A program made the translations under genes and the position numbers. From positions 36,016 to 100,015 of the forward strand of contig JBIQLN010000014.1 in assembly GCA_044464225.1 (NCBI GenBank): DNA of 64,000 nt, given 5' to 3'. Below, piece by piece: positions 34,700 through 42,782 of the stretch. The notes below the pieces were generated by a model. The model was given only the letters and a program-made list of their open reading frames with translations. It made no database searches and was not told the DNA's origin. Within the stretch, counting starts at the first letter, position 1; each line of letters begins with the position of its first letter. The DNA comes from 66-474 sp044464225. GTDB taxonomy: Bacteria; Pseudomonadota; Gammaproteobacteria; Xanthomonadales; Rhodanobacteraceae.

Positions 34700-35785
34700 T
34701 CAGCCCGGCAGCAACGGCGTCAGTTCGGTTTCCAGCACCGCGGCGCGCCAGCCCTGCAGTCCCGGTGGCCAGACGCGGGTAACGGCGAATTCCTCGATCA
34801 GGCGGCGCGGGCACAGAAGGCCCGCGGGCAGGGCGAGTTTTTCGGCGGCGGCCTGCACCACGGTGCGCATCGCGTCGATCGCGCGTTTGGTTTCGCCTTT
34901 CGGCGCCGGTGGAATGGGCTGCAAGGCTTCCAGTTCTTCCGGGGTCGACGTCGCCTGAAGCAGTGCCAGCAGTTCCGCGCGCTGTGCACCGCGCATGGCG
35001 CGCAGCCCCTTCACGCGGTCGAACAGCGCCTGTGGCGTGGGCGGGGGCTGCTGCGCCAGTGACAGCGCGTGCGCGTCGTCCAGCACCCACGGACGCGGTC
35101 GGTCGAGTTTGCGCGCGGTGATGTCGCGCCACAACAACATGCGCTTCAGCCGCACCTGCGCATCCGGGTGCCAGTCGGCCGCGCCCGGGAATCCACGCTG
35201 CGGTTGCGGGTCGATCTCCGTCTGGTTGCGACGCGCGCGCTGCACCAGCCGCGCACAGTCCTCGGCGTGCCACGCCGCACGGCCGTGCCGTTCGAGTTCC
35301 GCCGCCAGGCTTTCGTGCAACGCGGCGAGGTGCGCGACGTCCTGCTCGGCATAGTCGAGCTGGCTGGCGGTCAATGGCCGCTGCAGCCAGTCTGAACGCG
35401 TCTCGTCCTTCGGAATCGCGATGTCCAGGACGCCCGCGACCAGCTTCTGGTAGCTCAACCCCGCGCCCATGCCGCACAGCGCCGCGGCGATCTGGGTGTC
35501 GAAAAGTTCGAGCGGCGTGTCAGCCAGCAGCGGCATCAGGGCTTCCAGATCCTCGCTGGCGCTGTGCATCACGCAGGTGCGATCGGCAACCAGTGCACGC
35601 ACGTCCACGCCAACCTCGTAGGCCAGCGGATCGAGCAGCCAGCGTTCGCTCAGGTGCGCGGCCTGCACCAAGGCCAGCTTCGGGTGGAAGGTGTTGCGGC
35701 GCATGAACTCGGTGTCGAGTCCCAGTGGCTCGCGGTCCGGCAGCGCCGGAAGCTCGCCCGCATGATCGATCCATGCCGCGCTCAT
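34700..35785 (-). CDS. rnd: Ribonuclease D
   Basis: A 3'-5' exoribonuclease of tRNA maturation, 361 residues. The DEDD exonuclease core is visible as D24/E26 in GLDTEF, the HSASEDLEAL Asp and DYAEQDVAHL. The C-terminal half contains an HRDC-like helical domain (AALHESLAAELERHG through LKRMLLWRDITARKLDRPR). It lies beside tRNA-Ala and is divergent from the SUMF1-domain gene with 89 bp between starts. Confidence 0.94.
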   Translation of the reverse strand: MSAAWIDHAGELPALPDREPLGLDTEFMRRNTFHPKLALVQAAHLSERWLLDPLAYEVGVDVRALVADRTCVMHSASEDLEALMPLLADTPLELFDTQIAAALCGMGAGLSYQKLVAGVLDIAIPKDETRSDWLQRPLTASQLDYAEQDVAHLAALHESLAAELERHGRAAWHAEDCARLVQRARRNQTEIDPQPQRGFPGAADWHPDAQVRLKRMLLWRDITARKLDRPRPWVLDDAHALSLAQQPPPTPQALFDRVKGLRAMRGAQRAELLALLQATSTPEELEALQPIPPAPKGETKRAIDAMRTVVQAAAEKLALPAGLLCPRRLIEEFAVTRVWPPGLQGWRAAVLETELTPLLPG

Positions 35786-35874
35786 GGCGTCCACCTGACG
35801 ATTGATCGGTGTTCCATTGCAATGGGGTTTGCTATCGTGAACCGCACACGATAGCACCCGGACGTCGCCACCGC

Positions 35875-37800
35875 ATGCCGAAGCCGCAAACCCTCACCCG
35901 CCAGCACGCCATTGGTGGTGCGATAGGCGTGTTGTTGCTGGCGTTCGCGCTGGTGTACCGGTTTTTCCCACAGGCGTTGAAGGTGGAGCCGGCGATCCTG
36001 CGATCGCACAACGAGGTACCTTCCAGCGCACCGTTGATGACCGGTCCGCCGCCACGCCGGCTGACCTCCGCGGAGTCGGAGCTCAACGCCGGGCCGCCGA
36101 TTTCGCTGGCGCCCTCGGCGGTAATCGCCGCGCGTGCCCGCGGAGCGGCGTTTGGCGACCACGGTGGCAAGGGCAAGGTGGCGCAGCTGTTGGCGGAAGC
36201 CGGCAAGGCCGCGCGCGGCGGCAATCTTGCGGAACCCGGCGGCGGCAGCGCACTGGCGCTGGTGCTGGAAGCGGCCAAGGAGGCGCCCGACGATGCGCGC
36301 GTGAAATCGGCGATTTCGATGTTGCACGCGCGCCTTGTCGCCAATGCCCAGCAGTCGCTGGCGACCGGCGACGCCGACGCCGCGCGGTCGAACCTGGATG
36401 CCCTCCAGCAGCTGCCGGGGAGGGACGGCGACGTGGCCGCGCTGTCGGCGCGCATCGACGCTGCCGCCAAGGTTCAGCCGTTGCTCGAGCAGGCGAGCGA
36501 TCTGGTGCAGAAAGGCAGGCTGGAAGGACCGGGGGACGATACCGCCCTGGCGGTCTACCGCAAGGTCCTCTCGCTCGATCCTGAAAACGTGGTGGCGCGC
36601 CAGGGTTTGCAACGCGTGCAGCAGGCCGCGCTCGACCGCGCGTTGGGTGCCGCCGCGCAGAACGACGACGCCAGGGCCGACGCGGCGCTGGCCGACGCCG
36701 CTGCGATCCTGCCGTCCTCGCCGGCGCTGGCGGACACCCGCGCGCGCGTCGCGGCGATGCGCACGGGCCGCGCCGACAATCTGATGGCGCAGGCGCAATC
36801 GGCCCTGGACGCCGGCAACCTCGACCTCGCGCAGCGCATTGCGGAACAAGCCGCCGCACTCGGCGCGTCCACCGATGCGTTCCTCGCGAAGGTGCAGAAC
36901 GCGCGCGAGTACGCGAGCTACCATCCGGGCCAGGTCTTCACCGATCATTTCCTGGACATCGTCGGGCAGGCGCCGGGAATGGTGGTGATCCCGCGCGGCA
37001 GTTTCCTGATGGGTGAGCCGCAACGTGGTCGCTCCCAGACCGGCACCGCGCAGCCGCAGCATGAGGTCACGATCGCCAAGGGCTTCGCGATGGCGCGCAC
37101 GGAAGTCACCGTCGGGGAATTCCGCGCGTTCGTGCGCCAGTCCGGCTACGTGCCCGATTCCGATCGGTTGGGAGGGGCGTCGGTGTACGACGAAACCAAT
37201 GGCCGGATGCAGACGCGCTCGGGCGTGGGCTGGCAGGATGACTATGCCGGCGAACGCGCGCAGGGCAACGATCCGGTGGTCAACGTTTCGTGGAACGATG
37301 CGCAGGCCTACGCCGAATGGCTGTCCAGGCGAACCGGCAAACGCTACCGGCTGCCCACCGAGGCCGAGTACGAATACGCCGAGCGTGCCGGTACCACCAC
37401 CGCATACTGGTGGGGCGACGGCGAACCCGCCGACAAGGTCGAGAACCTCACCGGGGCCGGCGATCGCTCGCCCGCGCACCGCAGCTGGGCGAACGCGTTC
37501 AAGAATTACAACGATGGCTACTGGGGTCCCGCGCCGGTGATGAGTTTCCGGCCCAATCCGTTCGGCCTGTACGACATCAGTGGCAACGTATCCGAATGGG
37601 TTGCCGACTGCTGGCACGAAAACTACGTGCGCGCCCCCACCGACGGCAGCGCATGGGTGAACCCGGGTTGCGCCGAACGCGTTATCCGCGGCGGTTCGTG
37701 GGGCAGTGCACCCGACCAGGATCGATCGTCGTTCCGCATGGGGGCCGCGGCCGACGCGCGCAGCGGGCGGGTGGGTTTCCGCGTCGCGCGCGACCTGTGA
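35875..37800 (+). CDS. Membrane-anchored SUMF1/FGE-domain protein
   Basis: A 641-residue protein with one N-terminal membrane segment (AIGGAIGVLLLAFALVYRFF), a 300-residue alanine-rich helical region with TPR-like periodicity, and a C-terminal formylglycine-generating-enzyme-like (SUMF1) domain: PGMVVIPRGSFLMGEPQ, PVVNVSWNDAQAYAEWLS, YRLPTEAEYEYA, GNVSEWVADCW and VIRGGSWGSAPDQDRSSFR. The two cysteines that bind copper in true FGE are absent from the last motif, so formylglycine formation is unlikely; a binding or structural role is more probable. Confidence 0.85.
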   Translation: MPKPQTLTRQHAIGGAIGVLLLAFALVYRFFPQALKVEPAILRSHNEVPSSAPLMTGPPPRRLTSAESELNAGPPISLAPSAVIAARARGAAFGDHGGKGKVAQLLAEAGKAARGGNLAEPGGGSALALVLEAAKEAPDDARVKSAISMLHARLVANAQQSLATGDADAARSNLDALQQLPGRDGDVAALSARIDAAAKVQPLLEQASDLVQKGRLEGPGDDTALAVYRKVLSLDPENVVARQGLQRVQQAALDRALGAAAQNDDARADAALADAAAILPSSPALADTRARVAAMRTGRADNLMAQAQSALDAGNLDLAQRIAEQAAALGASTDAFLAKVQNAREYASYHPGQVFTDHFLDIVGQAPGMVVIPRGSFLMGEPQRGRSQTGTAQPQHEVTIAKGFAMARTEVTVGEFRAFVRQSGYVPDSDRLGGASVYDETNGRMQTRSGVGWQDDYAGERAQGNDPVVNVSWNDAQAYAEWLSRRTGKRYRLPTEAEYEYAERAGTTTAYWWGDGEPADKVENLTGAGDRSPAHRSWANAFKNYNDGYWGPAPVMSFRPNPFGLYDISGNVSEWVADCWHENYVRAPTDGSAWVNPGCAERVIRGGSWGSAPDQDRSSFRMGAAADARSGRVGFRVARDL

Positions 37801-37825
37801 CCCGGAACGTGGGCGCCCCGGATCG

Positions 37826-38071
37826 TCAGTGCTGCGGCTCCCACATGCATACGCGCTTGCTGCCGTGGCCGGTGTCGACCTGTTTGCACACGCGCTTGTC
37901 GCGGGCGGGGTTGGGGAAATCGGCCGGTACGCTGGGCGGCGATGCCGGCGGGGACTGGGTCGGATAGGGCCGGGGCGTCCCTGACGGCAGGTGCGGCGCC
38001 GGTACCGATACACAGGCGCCACAAGCAGCACAGAGCACGGCCAGGCACGCGATCTTGCCGGGATTTGGCAT
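37826..38071 (-). CDS. Small exported, possibly lipid-anchored protein
   Basis: An 81-residue protein beginning MPNPGKIACLAVLCAACGAC, a signal peptide that may end in a weak lipobox. A proline-rich stretch follows (PAPHLPSGTPRPYPTQ), then a C-terminal part with two Cys residues (KRVCKQVDTGHGSKRVCMW) that could form a disulphide. I do not recognise the family. It runs 67 bp downstream of the fructosamine-kinase-like gene on the same strand. Confidence 0.65.
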   Translation of the reverse strand: MPNPGKIACLAVLCAACGACVSVPAPHLPSGTPRPYPTQSPPASPPSVPADFPNPARDKRVCKQVDTGHGSKRVCMWEPQH

Positions 38072-38138
38072 GGAACCCACCCTCGGCCGGCTAAATTGCC
38101 GCCTGCAGGTTAAACCCAACGCGGGCGGCGGCGCAGGT

Positions 38139-38900
38139 TCAGGCGCACTTTGCCAGCGCGTCGTGCAACGGCCGAAGGTAAGCCGTGCCGAACAGATTGA
38201 CGTGGTTCAACAGGTGGTAAAGGTTGTACAGCGGCGCGCGTTGGCGCCAATCGCTGCGCAGCGTCGCGTGTTCGGCGTAGGCGGCGAAAAATACGGACGG
38301 CGGAACGCCGAACAGCATCAGCATCGCGAGCTCGGCTTCGGCCCAGCCATGGTGCGCGGCGCCCGCGTCGATCAGGGCGGGCTCGCCGTTCGCGCATACG
38401 TGCAGGTTGCCTGACCACAGGTCGCCGTGCAGCAGCGCCGGCGGCATGTCGGGGATGCGTTCATGCAGGTTCGAGCAGACGTGCTCGATCGCCTTGGCAT
38501 CGCGCGCCTCGATCCGGCCGTCGTCACGGGCGCGACGCATCTGCGGCAACAGGCGCCGCTCGGCAAAGAAGCGCCAGCCGTCGTCGTCTTCCGTGTTGTC
38601 CTGCGGAGAATCGCCGCAGTAGCCGCGGCGTTCGAAACCGAAACGTTCGCCGACGACGGCATGTTGCTTCGCAAGCCCCGCGCCCGCGCACTGCCAGTAG
38701 TCGGGCGCGGGCCGGCCCACGCCCAGGTCTTCGAGGACGATCCGTTGCTTGTCGACCTCGAAGACGCGCGGTACACGCAACGCCCCGGCCTCGCGCAAGG
38801 CTGCCAGCCCGCGCGCTTCAGCCGCGAAAAAGTCGGCGGGAACCTCGTGCCGCTGCTTCACGAGCACGCGGGTTCCGTCGGGCAGCGCTGCACGATGCAT
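38139..38900 (-). CDS. Fructosamine kinase family protein, short N-terminus
   Basis: A protein-kinase-fold protein that in the FN3K/YniA family phosphorylates sugar amines on glycated proteins. LLHGDLWSGNLHV is the catalytic loop and ALIDAGAAHHGWAEAELAML the metal-binding region; LYNLYHLLNHVNLFG is the conserved C-terminal helix. At 253 residues it lacks about 30 residues compared with YniA, namely the helix and PGGxVH loop. An in-frame stop (the end of the upstream gene) lies four codons before the ATG, so no longer start exists. It may be a degenerate or altered enzyme. Confidence 0.82.
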   Translation of the reverse strand: MHRAALPDGTRVLVKQRHEVPADFFAAEARGLAALREAGALRVPRVFEVDKQRIVLEDLGVGRPAPDYWQCAGAGLAKQHAVVGERFGFERRGYCGDSPQDNTEDDDGWRFFAERRLLPQMRRARDDGRIEARDAKAIEHVCSNLHERIPDMPPALLHGDLWSGNLHVCANGEPALIDAGAAHHGWAEAELAMLMLFGVPPSVFFAAYAEHATLRSDWRQRAPLYNLYHLLNHVNLFGTAYLRPLHDALAKCA

Positions 38901-38906
38901 CGCGCC

Positions 38907-39350
38907 TCACCCGCGTCCCTGGCCCCGCTCCCACGCCTCGATGGGGCCGGGGATTGCGCGAAACAACGGATGGGTGTCGACTTTGCCGACGGCGCGCGGC
39001 AGTTGGCGCAGGCGCTCCGGATCGCGCACGCGCAGCTTCGATCGCAGGTGCCGCAGTTCGAATTCGAGCTGGCCCCGGGTGACGGTCAGCCGCGCGTCGG
39101 AACGTTTCGCGGACAGCTTTGCCTCGTCGAACGTGAACCCGCGTGCGCGCGCTTCGACAAACACGCCGTGCAGGTAATCGTTGATCGCATCGAGCGGCGC
39201 GGGACAGCCGGAGAATCGCGCGAGTTGCGGGTGCGCGCGACAGCCCCGCGTCCGGCCCGCCAGGACCGCACGCGCCAACAGCGCCTCGCGCCATGCGGCG
39301 GTAAGCCCCTTCGAGTCGAGGTAACGTGGATGCAGGCTCCACAAGCGCAT
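38907..39350 (-). CDS. Pyrimidine dimer DNA glycosylase-like protein
   Basis: A 147-residue protein with the N-terminus MRLWSLHPRYLDSKGLTAAW, typical of the bacterial pyrimidine-dimer glycosylase/endonuclease V-like family, which removes UV photoproducts. AREALLARAVLAGRTRG-type and YLHGVFVEARARGFTFD segments follow. It is the first gene of a short minus-strand run; the next gene starts seven bases after its stop and in the same frame. It is the last chromosomal gene before the prophage. Confidence 0.85.
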   Translation of the reverse strand: MRLWSLHPRYLDSKGLTAAWREALLARAVLAGRTRGCRAHPQLARFSGCPAPLDAINDYLHGVFVEARARGFTFDEAKLSAKRSDARLTVTRGQLEFELRHLRSKLRVRDPERLRQLPRAVGKVDTHPLFRAIPGPIEAWERGQGRG

Positions 39351-39389
39351 CGCGGCATTGTGTCAGATCGCCGCGGCTGCATCGAAGCC

Positions 39390-39444
39390 TGGTGCCGAAG
39401 GTGGGACTCGAACCCACACGCTTTTAAGGGCGGCGGATTTTGAG
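39390..39444 (-). other. tRNA-Leu(CAA) 3' fragment, prophage attachment site
   Basis: Read on the minus strand this is the 3' part of a leucine tRNA from the anticodon loop (TCAAAA) through the variable arm and T-arm (GTGGGTTCGAGTCCCAC) to CCA. The 5' half is replaced by phage sequence that continues to the integrase. This is the typical left junction of a prophage in a tRNA gene; the complete tRNA should be rebuilt at the far end, beyond the window. Confidence 0.85.
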
Positions 39445-39549
39445 TTCCCGGTATACGCCAAATCATTGATTCCGCAGACGGTCTTATGCGCCTTTCGAGA
39501 CCATCTCGACCTGTTGGTTACCTAGAACCGTCCCCAAACCGTCCCCGCA

Positions 39550-40476
39550 TCATCCGATCTTGAGGATCGCATCGCGCAGGTGATAGGGCGTCAGGTGGGC
39601 ATAGCGTTTCGTGACCTGCGTGGACGTGTGCCCAAGTATCTCCGCGACCGTGTGCAAGGGCACCCCAGCCTGCACCAGCCACGACGCGCAGGTGTGGCGT
39701 AGGTCGTGCCAGCGGCACCGGATGCCGGTCTTTGACCGCGCCAGCGCCCATGCCTCGCGCAACTGCCGGTCTCCGATGGCAAGCGGCAGGCGTGCCGCTA
39801 TCTCGGCCACGCGCGGGTGCACCGGCACGCGCTGCAACCGGGCCGTCTTGCCCGACCTGTCCAGCGCAATGAACCCGTCCTGCACGTCGGCGCTCGTAAG
39901 CCGCAGCAGGTGCCCGCGTCGGATGCCGGTGTAGGCGGCCAGCAGGACGTAGCCAGCGGCCCTCGGATCGCCGCAGGCGGCGGCCAAGGCATCCACCTGC
40001 CCAACCGTCAGGAACGCCTCTCGCGGCGTCTCCGGCAGCAGGTGAATGGCTGGCGGGTGATCCGTCCAGCGCCACTCCTGCCACGCCAGCCGCCCAAGCT
40101 GGCGCAGGATGCGGCCTAGATGGTTGACGGTCGCCGGGGCGTAGCCGCGCAACGCAGCTTTCACTTCCGCCCACACTTCCGGGATTTCCTCGATGCGCCG
40201 CCCTTCGATAAAGGGCAACAGTCGGCGTGCATGGTTGCGGGTTTGCCGGGCTGATTTCATGCGCGGCACATGCTCGCGCAGCCAGCGCTCCAGCGCATCC
40301 GCGATCAGTCGTTGCGGTTGCCTACCACGCGCAAGGTCGGAGACCTGTCGGAGAATCGCGGCTTCGTACTCGCGCGCGTCTTGCCGCGTCCAGCGCCGAT
40401 CAGACTTGCGATGCTGCTTGCCGTTGAACCAAACGGAGACCAGGTACGTTCCATTGTCACGGCGATAGATGGGCAT
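39550..40476 (-). CDS. int: Phage tyrosine integrase
   Basis: A 308-residue site-specific recombinase. The N-terminal arm-binding strand region (MPIYRRDNGTYLVSVWFNGK) and a SAM-like core-binding domain precede the catalytic domain, with Arg in YTGIRRGHLL, HDLRHT, LGHTSTQVTKRY with the nucleophile Tyr. It lies about 100 bp from the tRNA-Leu fragment and points towards it, as expected for the enzyme that inserted this prophage. Confidence 0.95.
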   Translation of the reverse strand: MPIYRRDNGTYLVSVWFNGKQHRKSDRRWTRQDAREYEAAILRQVSDLARGRQPQRLIADALERWLREHVPRMKSARQTRNHARRLLPFIEGRRIEEIPEVWAEVKAALRGYAPATVNHLGRILRQLGRLAWQEWRWTDHPPAIHLLPETPREAFLTVGQVDALAAACGDPRAAGYVLLAAYTGIRRGHLLRLTSADVQDGFIALDRSGKTARLQRVPVHPRVAEIAARLPLAIGDRQLREAWALARSKTGIRCRWHDLRHTCASWLVQAGVPLHTVAEILGHTSTQVTKRYAHLTPYHLRDAILKIG

Positions 40477-40682
40477 GGTGAAGCGTGCTTGAACGCCTCC
40501 AGATCGGCACGAAGGATGCGGTCGGACTTCGGGCCTTTGCCGTAGCGCTGAACGCGCAGCCTGCCATCGCGTGCTGCTTGGCGCAAGACCTTGGGGGTCT
40601 TGAAGCCCAATTCTTCGGCGGCCTGCCCGAACGTCAATACATCGGCCATCTCCGCCCGCGACAGTCGCACCGGCTCGGTCAT
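40305..40682 (-). CDS. Excisionase-like DNA-binding protein
   Basis: A 125-residue protein whose N-terminal 70 residues look like a MerR/Xis-type winged helix: LTFGQAAEELGFKTPKVLRQ, then ARDGRLRVQRYGKG and ILRADLEAFK. Its last 57 codons overlap the integrase gene in another frame. Position directly before int and the helix pattern suggest the directionality factor. The long overlap is unusual and the tail may not be functional. Confidence 0.65.
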   Translation of the reverse strand: MTEPVRLSRAEMADVLTFGQAAEELGFKTPKVLRQAARDGRLRVQRYGKGPKSDRILRADLEAFKHASPCPSIAVTMERTWSPFGSTASSIASLIGAGRGKTRASTKPRFSDRSPTLRVVGNRND

Positions 40683-41401
40683 GGCGTCATCCGCCTGAAT
40701 GACAAACACCAAACCCATGGATTTGCATTCCAGCCGAAGCCGCGCGATTCGTTGATCGAATCCCACAGTTCGCGAAAGGCGTCGGTGGGGTCGTTCCAGT
40801 TGTTTGGATGTGGCTCGTCGCGAAGTGCACTGTAGAAGTGAGCACCGTCGCCGTGGTGGATTCGGCGCACACCTTCGGCAAGCGCATCGCTTTCGCCCGG
40901 ATACGGCGCCTGCCCCTCCATATCCTGCAGCCGCTCTACGCGCACGTCGGTGATTTCGAGCGTGATGCGGCTGGCCCAGCGAGGCATGTGGATGCTGGGC
41001 CGCCAACGGTCGGGTTCGGGTGTTTCGGTCCAGGCGTAATCGTGGATCAAGAAGTCGTCCGCGCGTCGCTGCGGGCCGCGTCCTACGGCAATGCAGCCGC
41101 CTGCTGCGTAGGTGACCACCGGCGTTCCGTCGTGCCTGTCGGTTTCGGCCCACGTCTCGCGCACCCACAGCCGGTCGCCTGGCTGACCGTAGGGGCATGA
41201 ATACGGCCCTGACAGCGCACCGGTAGACCGGTAGTGGAACGTGCCATCATCGAAGCGAAGCATTTCCTCGGCTGGCGACGTGATCGCGCATTGACCGCCA
41301 TCAACGCCGCGAATCTTCAGCACCCGCCGCGTTTGCGTCTTTCGACCTTCGAGGATCGCGCGAACCATCGGCGCGCTGAAAATGATGGGATGCTCGTGCA
41401 T
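40679..41401 (-). CDS. Phage protein with ASCH-like fold
   Basis: A 240-residue phage protein beginning MHEHPIIFSAPMVRAILEGR and KTQTRRVLK, the N-terminal pattern of a common phage family with ASCH/PUA-like character. GDRLWVRETWAE, YAAGG, WRPSIHMPRWASRITLEIT and FRELWDSIN fit that family in order. Two ATGs compete: GGAGGA touches the one at 41407 but is ideally spaced for 41401, which I prefer. The stop overlaps the excisionase start. Its function is not known. Confidence 0.78.
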   Translation of the reverse strand: MHEHPIIFSAPMVRAILEGRKTQTRRVLKIRGVDGGQCAITSPAEEMLRFDDGTFHYRSTGALSGPYSCPYGQPGDRLWVRETWAETDRHDGTPVVTYAAGGCIAVGRGPQRRADDFLIHDYAWTETPEPDRWRPSIHMPRWASRITLEITDVRVERLQDMEGQAPYPGESDALAEGVRRIHHGDGAHFYSALRDEPHPNNWNDPTDAFRELWDSINESRGFGWNANPWVWCLSFRRMTP

Positions 41402-41403
41402 CG

Positions 41404-41709
41404 TCATTCCTCCACCTTCACGAGCGCGAGCGTGCCGTCGAATTCGATGGGCAGACAAAGCAAGTCGAATACACGCTGACCGTCTGCGCGCGGCGCTTCC
41501 GCGATCCTCGCCTTGACCGCCGCAAGCTCGGCCTGTGCTTTGTCGCGCTCGCGCTGGAATTGCAGGCAACGCGCTTGCCACTCGTCGTTCTCGCGCGCAA
41601 GCCGCAGCAGTTCGGCGCGGACGGTTTTCCAGCCCCTGACGTTGTGCCGACACTCGATTTCGAAAATCACCTCTCGCACTTCCGGCCGCAGGTTGTCGAG
41701 GTCTCTCAT
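41404..41709 (-). CDS. Phage hypothetical protein with coiled coil
   Basis: A 101-residue protein of unknown function. Residues 30-75 (ELLRLARENDEWQARCLQF and following) form a predicted coiled coil. Its ATG overlaps the stop of the upstream gene (ATGA at 41706-41709), and it ends at the ribosome site of the next gene, so it belongs to a tightly coupled early operon. Confidence 0.7.
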   Translation of the reverse strand: MRDLDNLRPEVREVIFEIECRHNVRGWKTVRAELLRLARENDEWQARCLQFQRERDKAQAELAAVKARIAEAPRADGQRVFDLLCLPIEFDGTLALVKVEE

Positions 41710-42350
41710 CGCCCGGACTCCTTCGCATCCTGTGCTGGTTGCGGGTGGGTGTAGAGCCTGTAATCACCATCCGGCAGCGATCCGAAATAATCGAAATCGT
41801 GATTCACCATCGAATCGCATCCACGAAAGCGGCGGATGGATAGGCATCCGATAGCCTCCACCGGCTCCGCCAGCGCTGCCTGCGGATGGGTGTAGAGAAC
41901 GCGGCGGCGTTTTGGGTCAGCCGTGCTGTACCTGTGCGCGTCGGCGTCAACCCAAACCCAAAAATCGTCCTCGTATTCCCGGACCTGATACACCGGCTCC
42001 GCTGCCTGCGGTTGCGGGGCTGCGGCGAGCATGGCAGCCCATGTCGTTCTTGCATCCTTTTCCAACCACGCCTTTCCTTCGGGGAAATCACAATCGCCAT
42101 TCGCATCGAGCATTGCTTGCGTCGGTTCTCTCGGCACCATCACCCACTCGCTGTTCTGCGCCTGCGGCTGCGTGGCCTCGGCGTCGTGGGCTTGTAGGGC
42201 TTCTCTGGCAATGGCGCGAAAGTAATCTCGAACACCATTTGTTCCGATTTCCAACGCCATTGACGACTCGTTTCCGTCACGGTCTTTCATCAGTGGAGGA
42301 GCCCATTCCACTATTTTTTGCAGCGCCTCGGTCAGCTTTTCATTGCTCAT
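41706..42350 (-). CDS. Phage hypothetical protein, 214 aa
   Basis: Soluble and of unknown function. A helical N-terminus (NEKLTEALQKIVEWAPPL, AIAREALQAH) is followed by WVMVPREPTQAMLDANG, a segment common in phage DUF551/Eaa-like early proteins, and two YTHPQ repeats (RRVLYTHPQAA, YRLYTHPQPA). The modular, repeat-linked character is typical of variable phage early genes. Confidence 0.7.
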   Translation of the reverse strand: MSNEKLTEALQKIVEWAPPLMKDRDGNESSMALEIGTNGVRDYFRAIAREALQAHDAEATQPQAQNSEWVMVPREPTQAMLDANGDCDFPEGKAWLEKDARTTWAAMLAAAPQPQAAEPVYQVREYEDDFWVWVDADAHRYSTADPKRRRVLYTHPQAALAEPVEAIGCLSIRRFRGCDSMVNHDFDYFGSLPDGDYRLYTHPQPAQDAKESGR

Positions 42351-42365
42351 GTCGATTGTCCTGTC

Positions 42366-42439
42366 GTGTAACGCATTTTGTGAGTCAAATTCGGCGCGGT
42401 TGCGCGGTTTTGGGGCCGATTACATAGGCGGTGTTATGC
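42366..42439 (+). repeat. attC-like site 1 (weak)
   Basis: GTGTAAC at 42366-42372 and GTTATGC at 42433-42439 have the layout of attC outer boxes about 75 bp apart. The inner arms pair only partly (ATTCGGC against GGCCGAT), so this site is less certain than the two to its right. Confidence 0.4.
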
Positions 42440-42440
42440 G

Positions 42441-42707
42441 TCACTTTGGGGCCGAATGCCTGTTGGGCGGCACGAGTGGCCCGCACCACCGCAAGTCGCT
42501 TGTCAGCGCCGGTACATCAAACCAATCTTCCGGGCCGTCGTTCATCGGGTCGCTGTTCTCGCTATGCAGGTTGCAGACAATCCGATTCTTCAGTTGCCGC
42601 ACCTCCACGAGCGCAGCCTTTCGCGGGTTGCCATATTCAAAGCCGCACACCCAATAAGCGCCCGGCTTTGTCGGTTTGTTCTTGTCCCATTTCAGTCTCA
42701 TAGCCAT
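42441..42707 (-). CDS. Hypothetical protein, 88 aa, between attC-like sites
   Basis: An unrecognised 88-residue soluble protein (MAMRLKWDKNKPTKPGAYWV, KNRIVCNLHSENSD, EDWFDVPALTSDLRWCGPL). Its stop lies two bases from attC-like site 1 and its start 17 bp from site 2, so it fills the DNA between them, as a cassette gene would. It reads against the orientation of the sites, which is less usual for integron cassettes. Confidence 0.65.
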   Translation of the reverse strand: MAMRLKWDKNKPTKPGAYWVCGFEYGNPRKAALVEVRQLKNRIVCNLHSENSDPMNDGPEDWFDVPALTSDLRWCGPLVPPNRHSAPK

Positions 42708-42724
42708 CTCCGTAGGTGGTTGTC

Positions 42725-42782
42725 GCCCAACTCTGCATTCCAGCGGACGCGCTGCGCGCGCCGCTAAATTTGGTTGTTAGCC
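42725..42782 (+). repeat. attC-like 59-base element 2
   Basis: GCCCAAC opens and GTTAGCC closes a 58-bp imperfect palindrome. The inner arms CAGCGGACGCGC and GCGCGCCGCT pair with one unpaired A on the left arm, the extrahelical-base pattern of integron attC sites. Confidence 0.72.

Noticed and set aside
35875..37800. True formylglycine-generating enzyme for a sulfatase
   Set aside because: The cysteine pair is missing and no sulfatase gene is nearby.
39086..39466. 126-codon minus-strand ORF starting MIWRIPGTQNPPPLKACGFE
   Set aside because: It begins in the tRNA-Leu fragment and then runs out of frame over the glycosylase gene.
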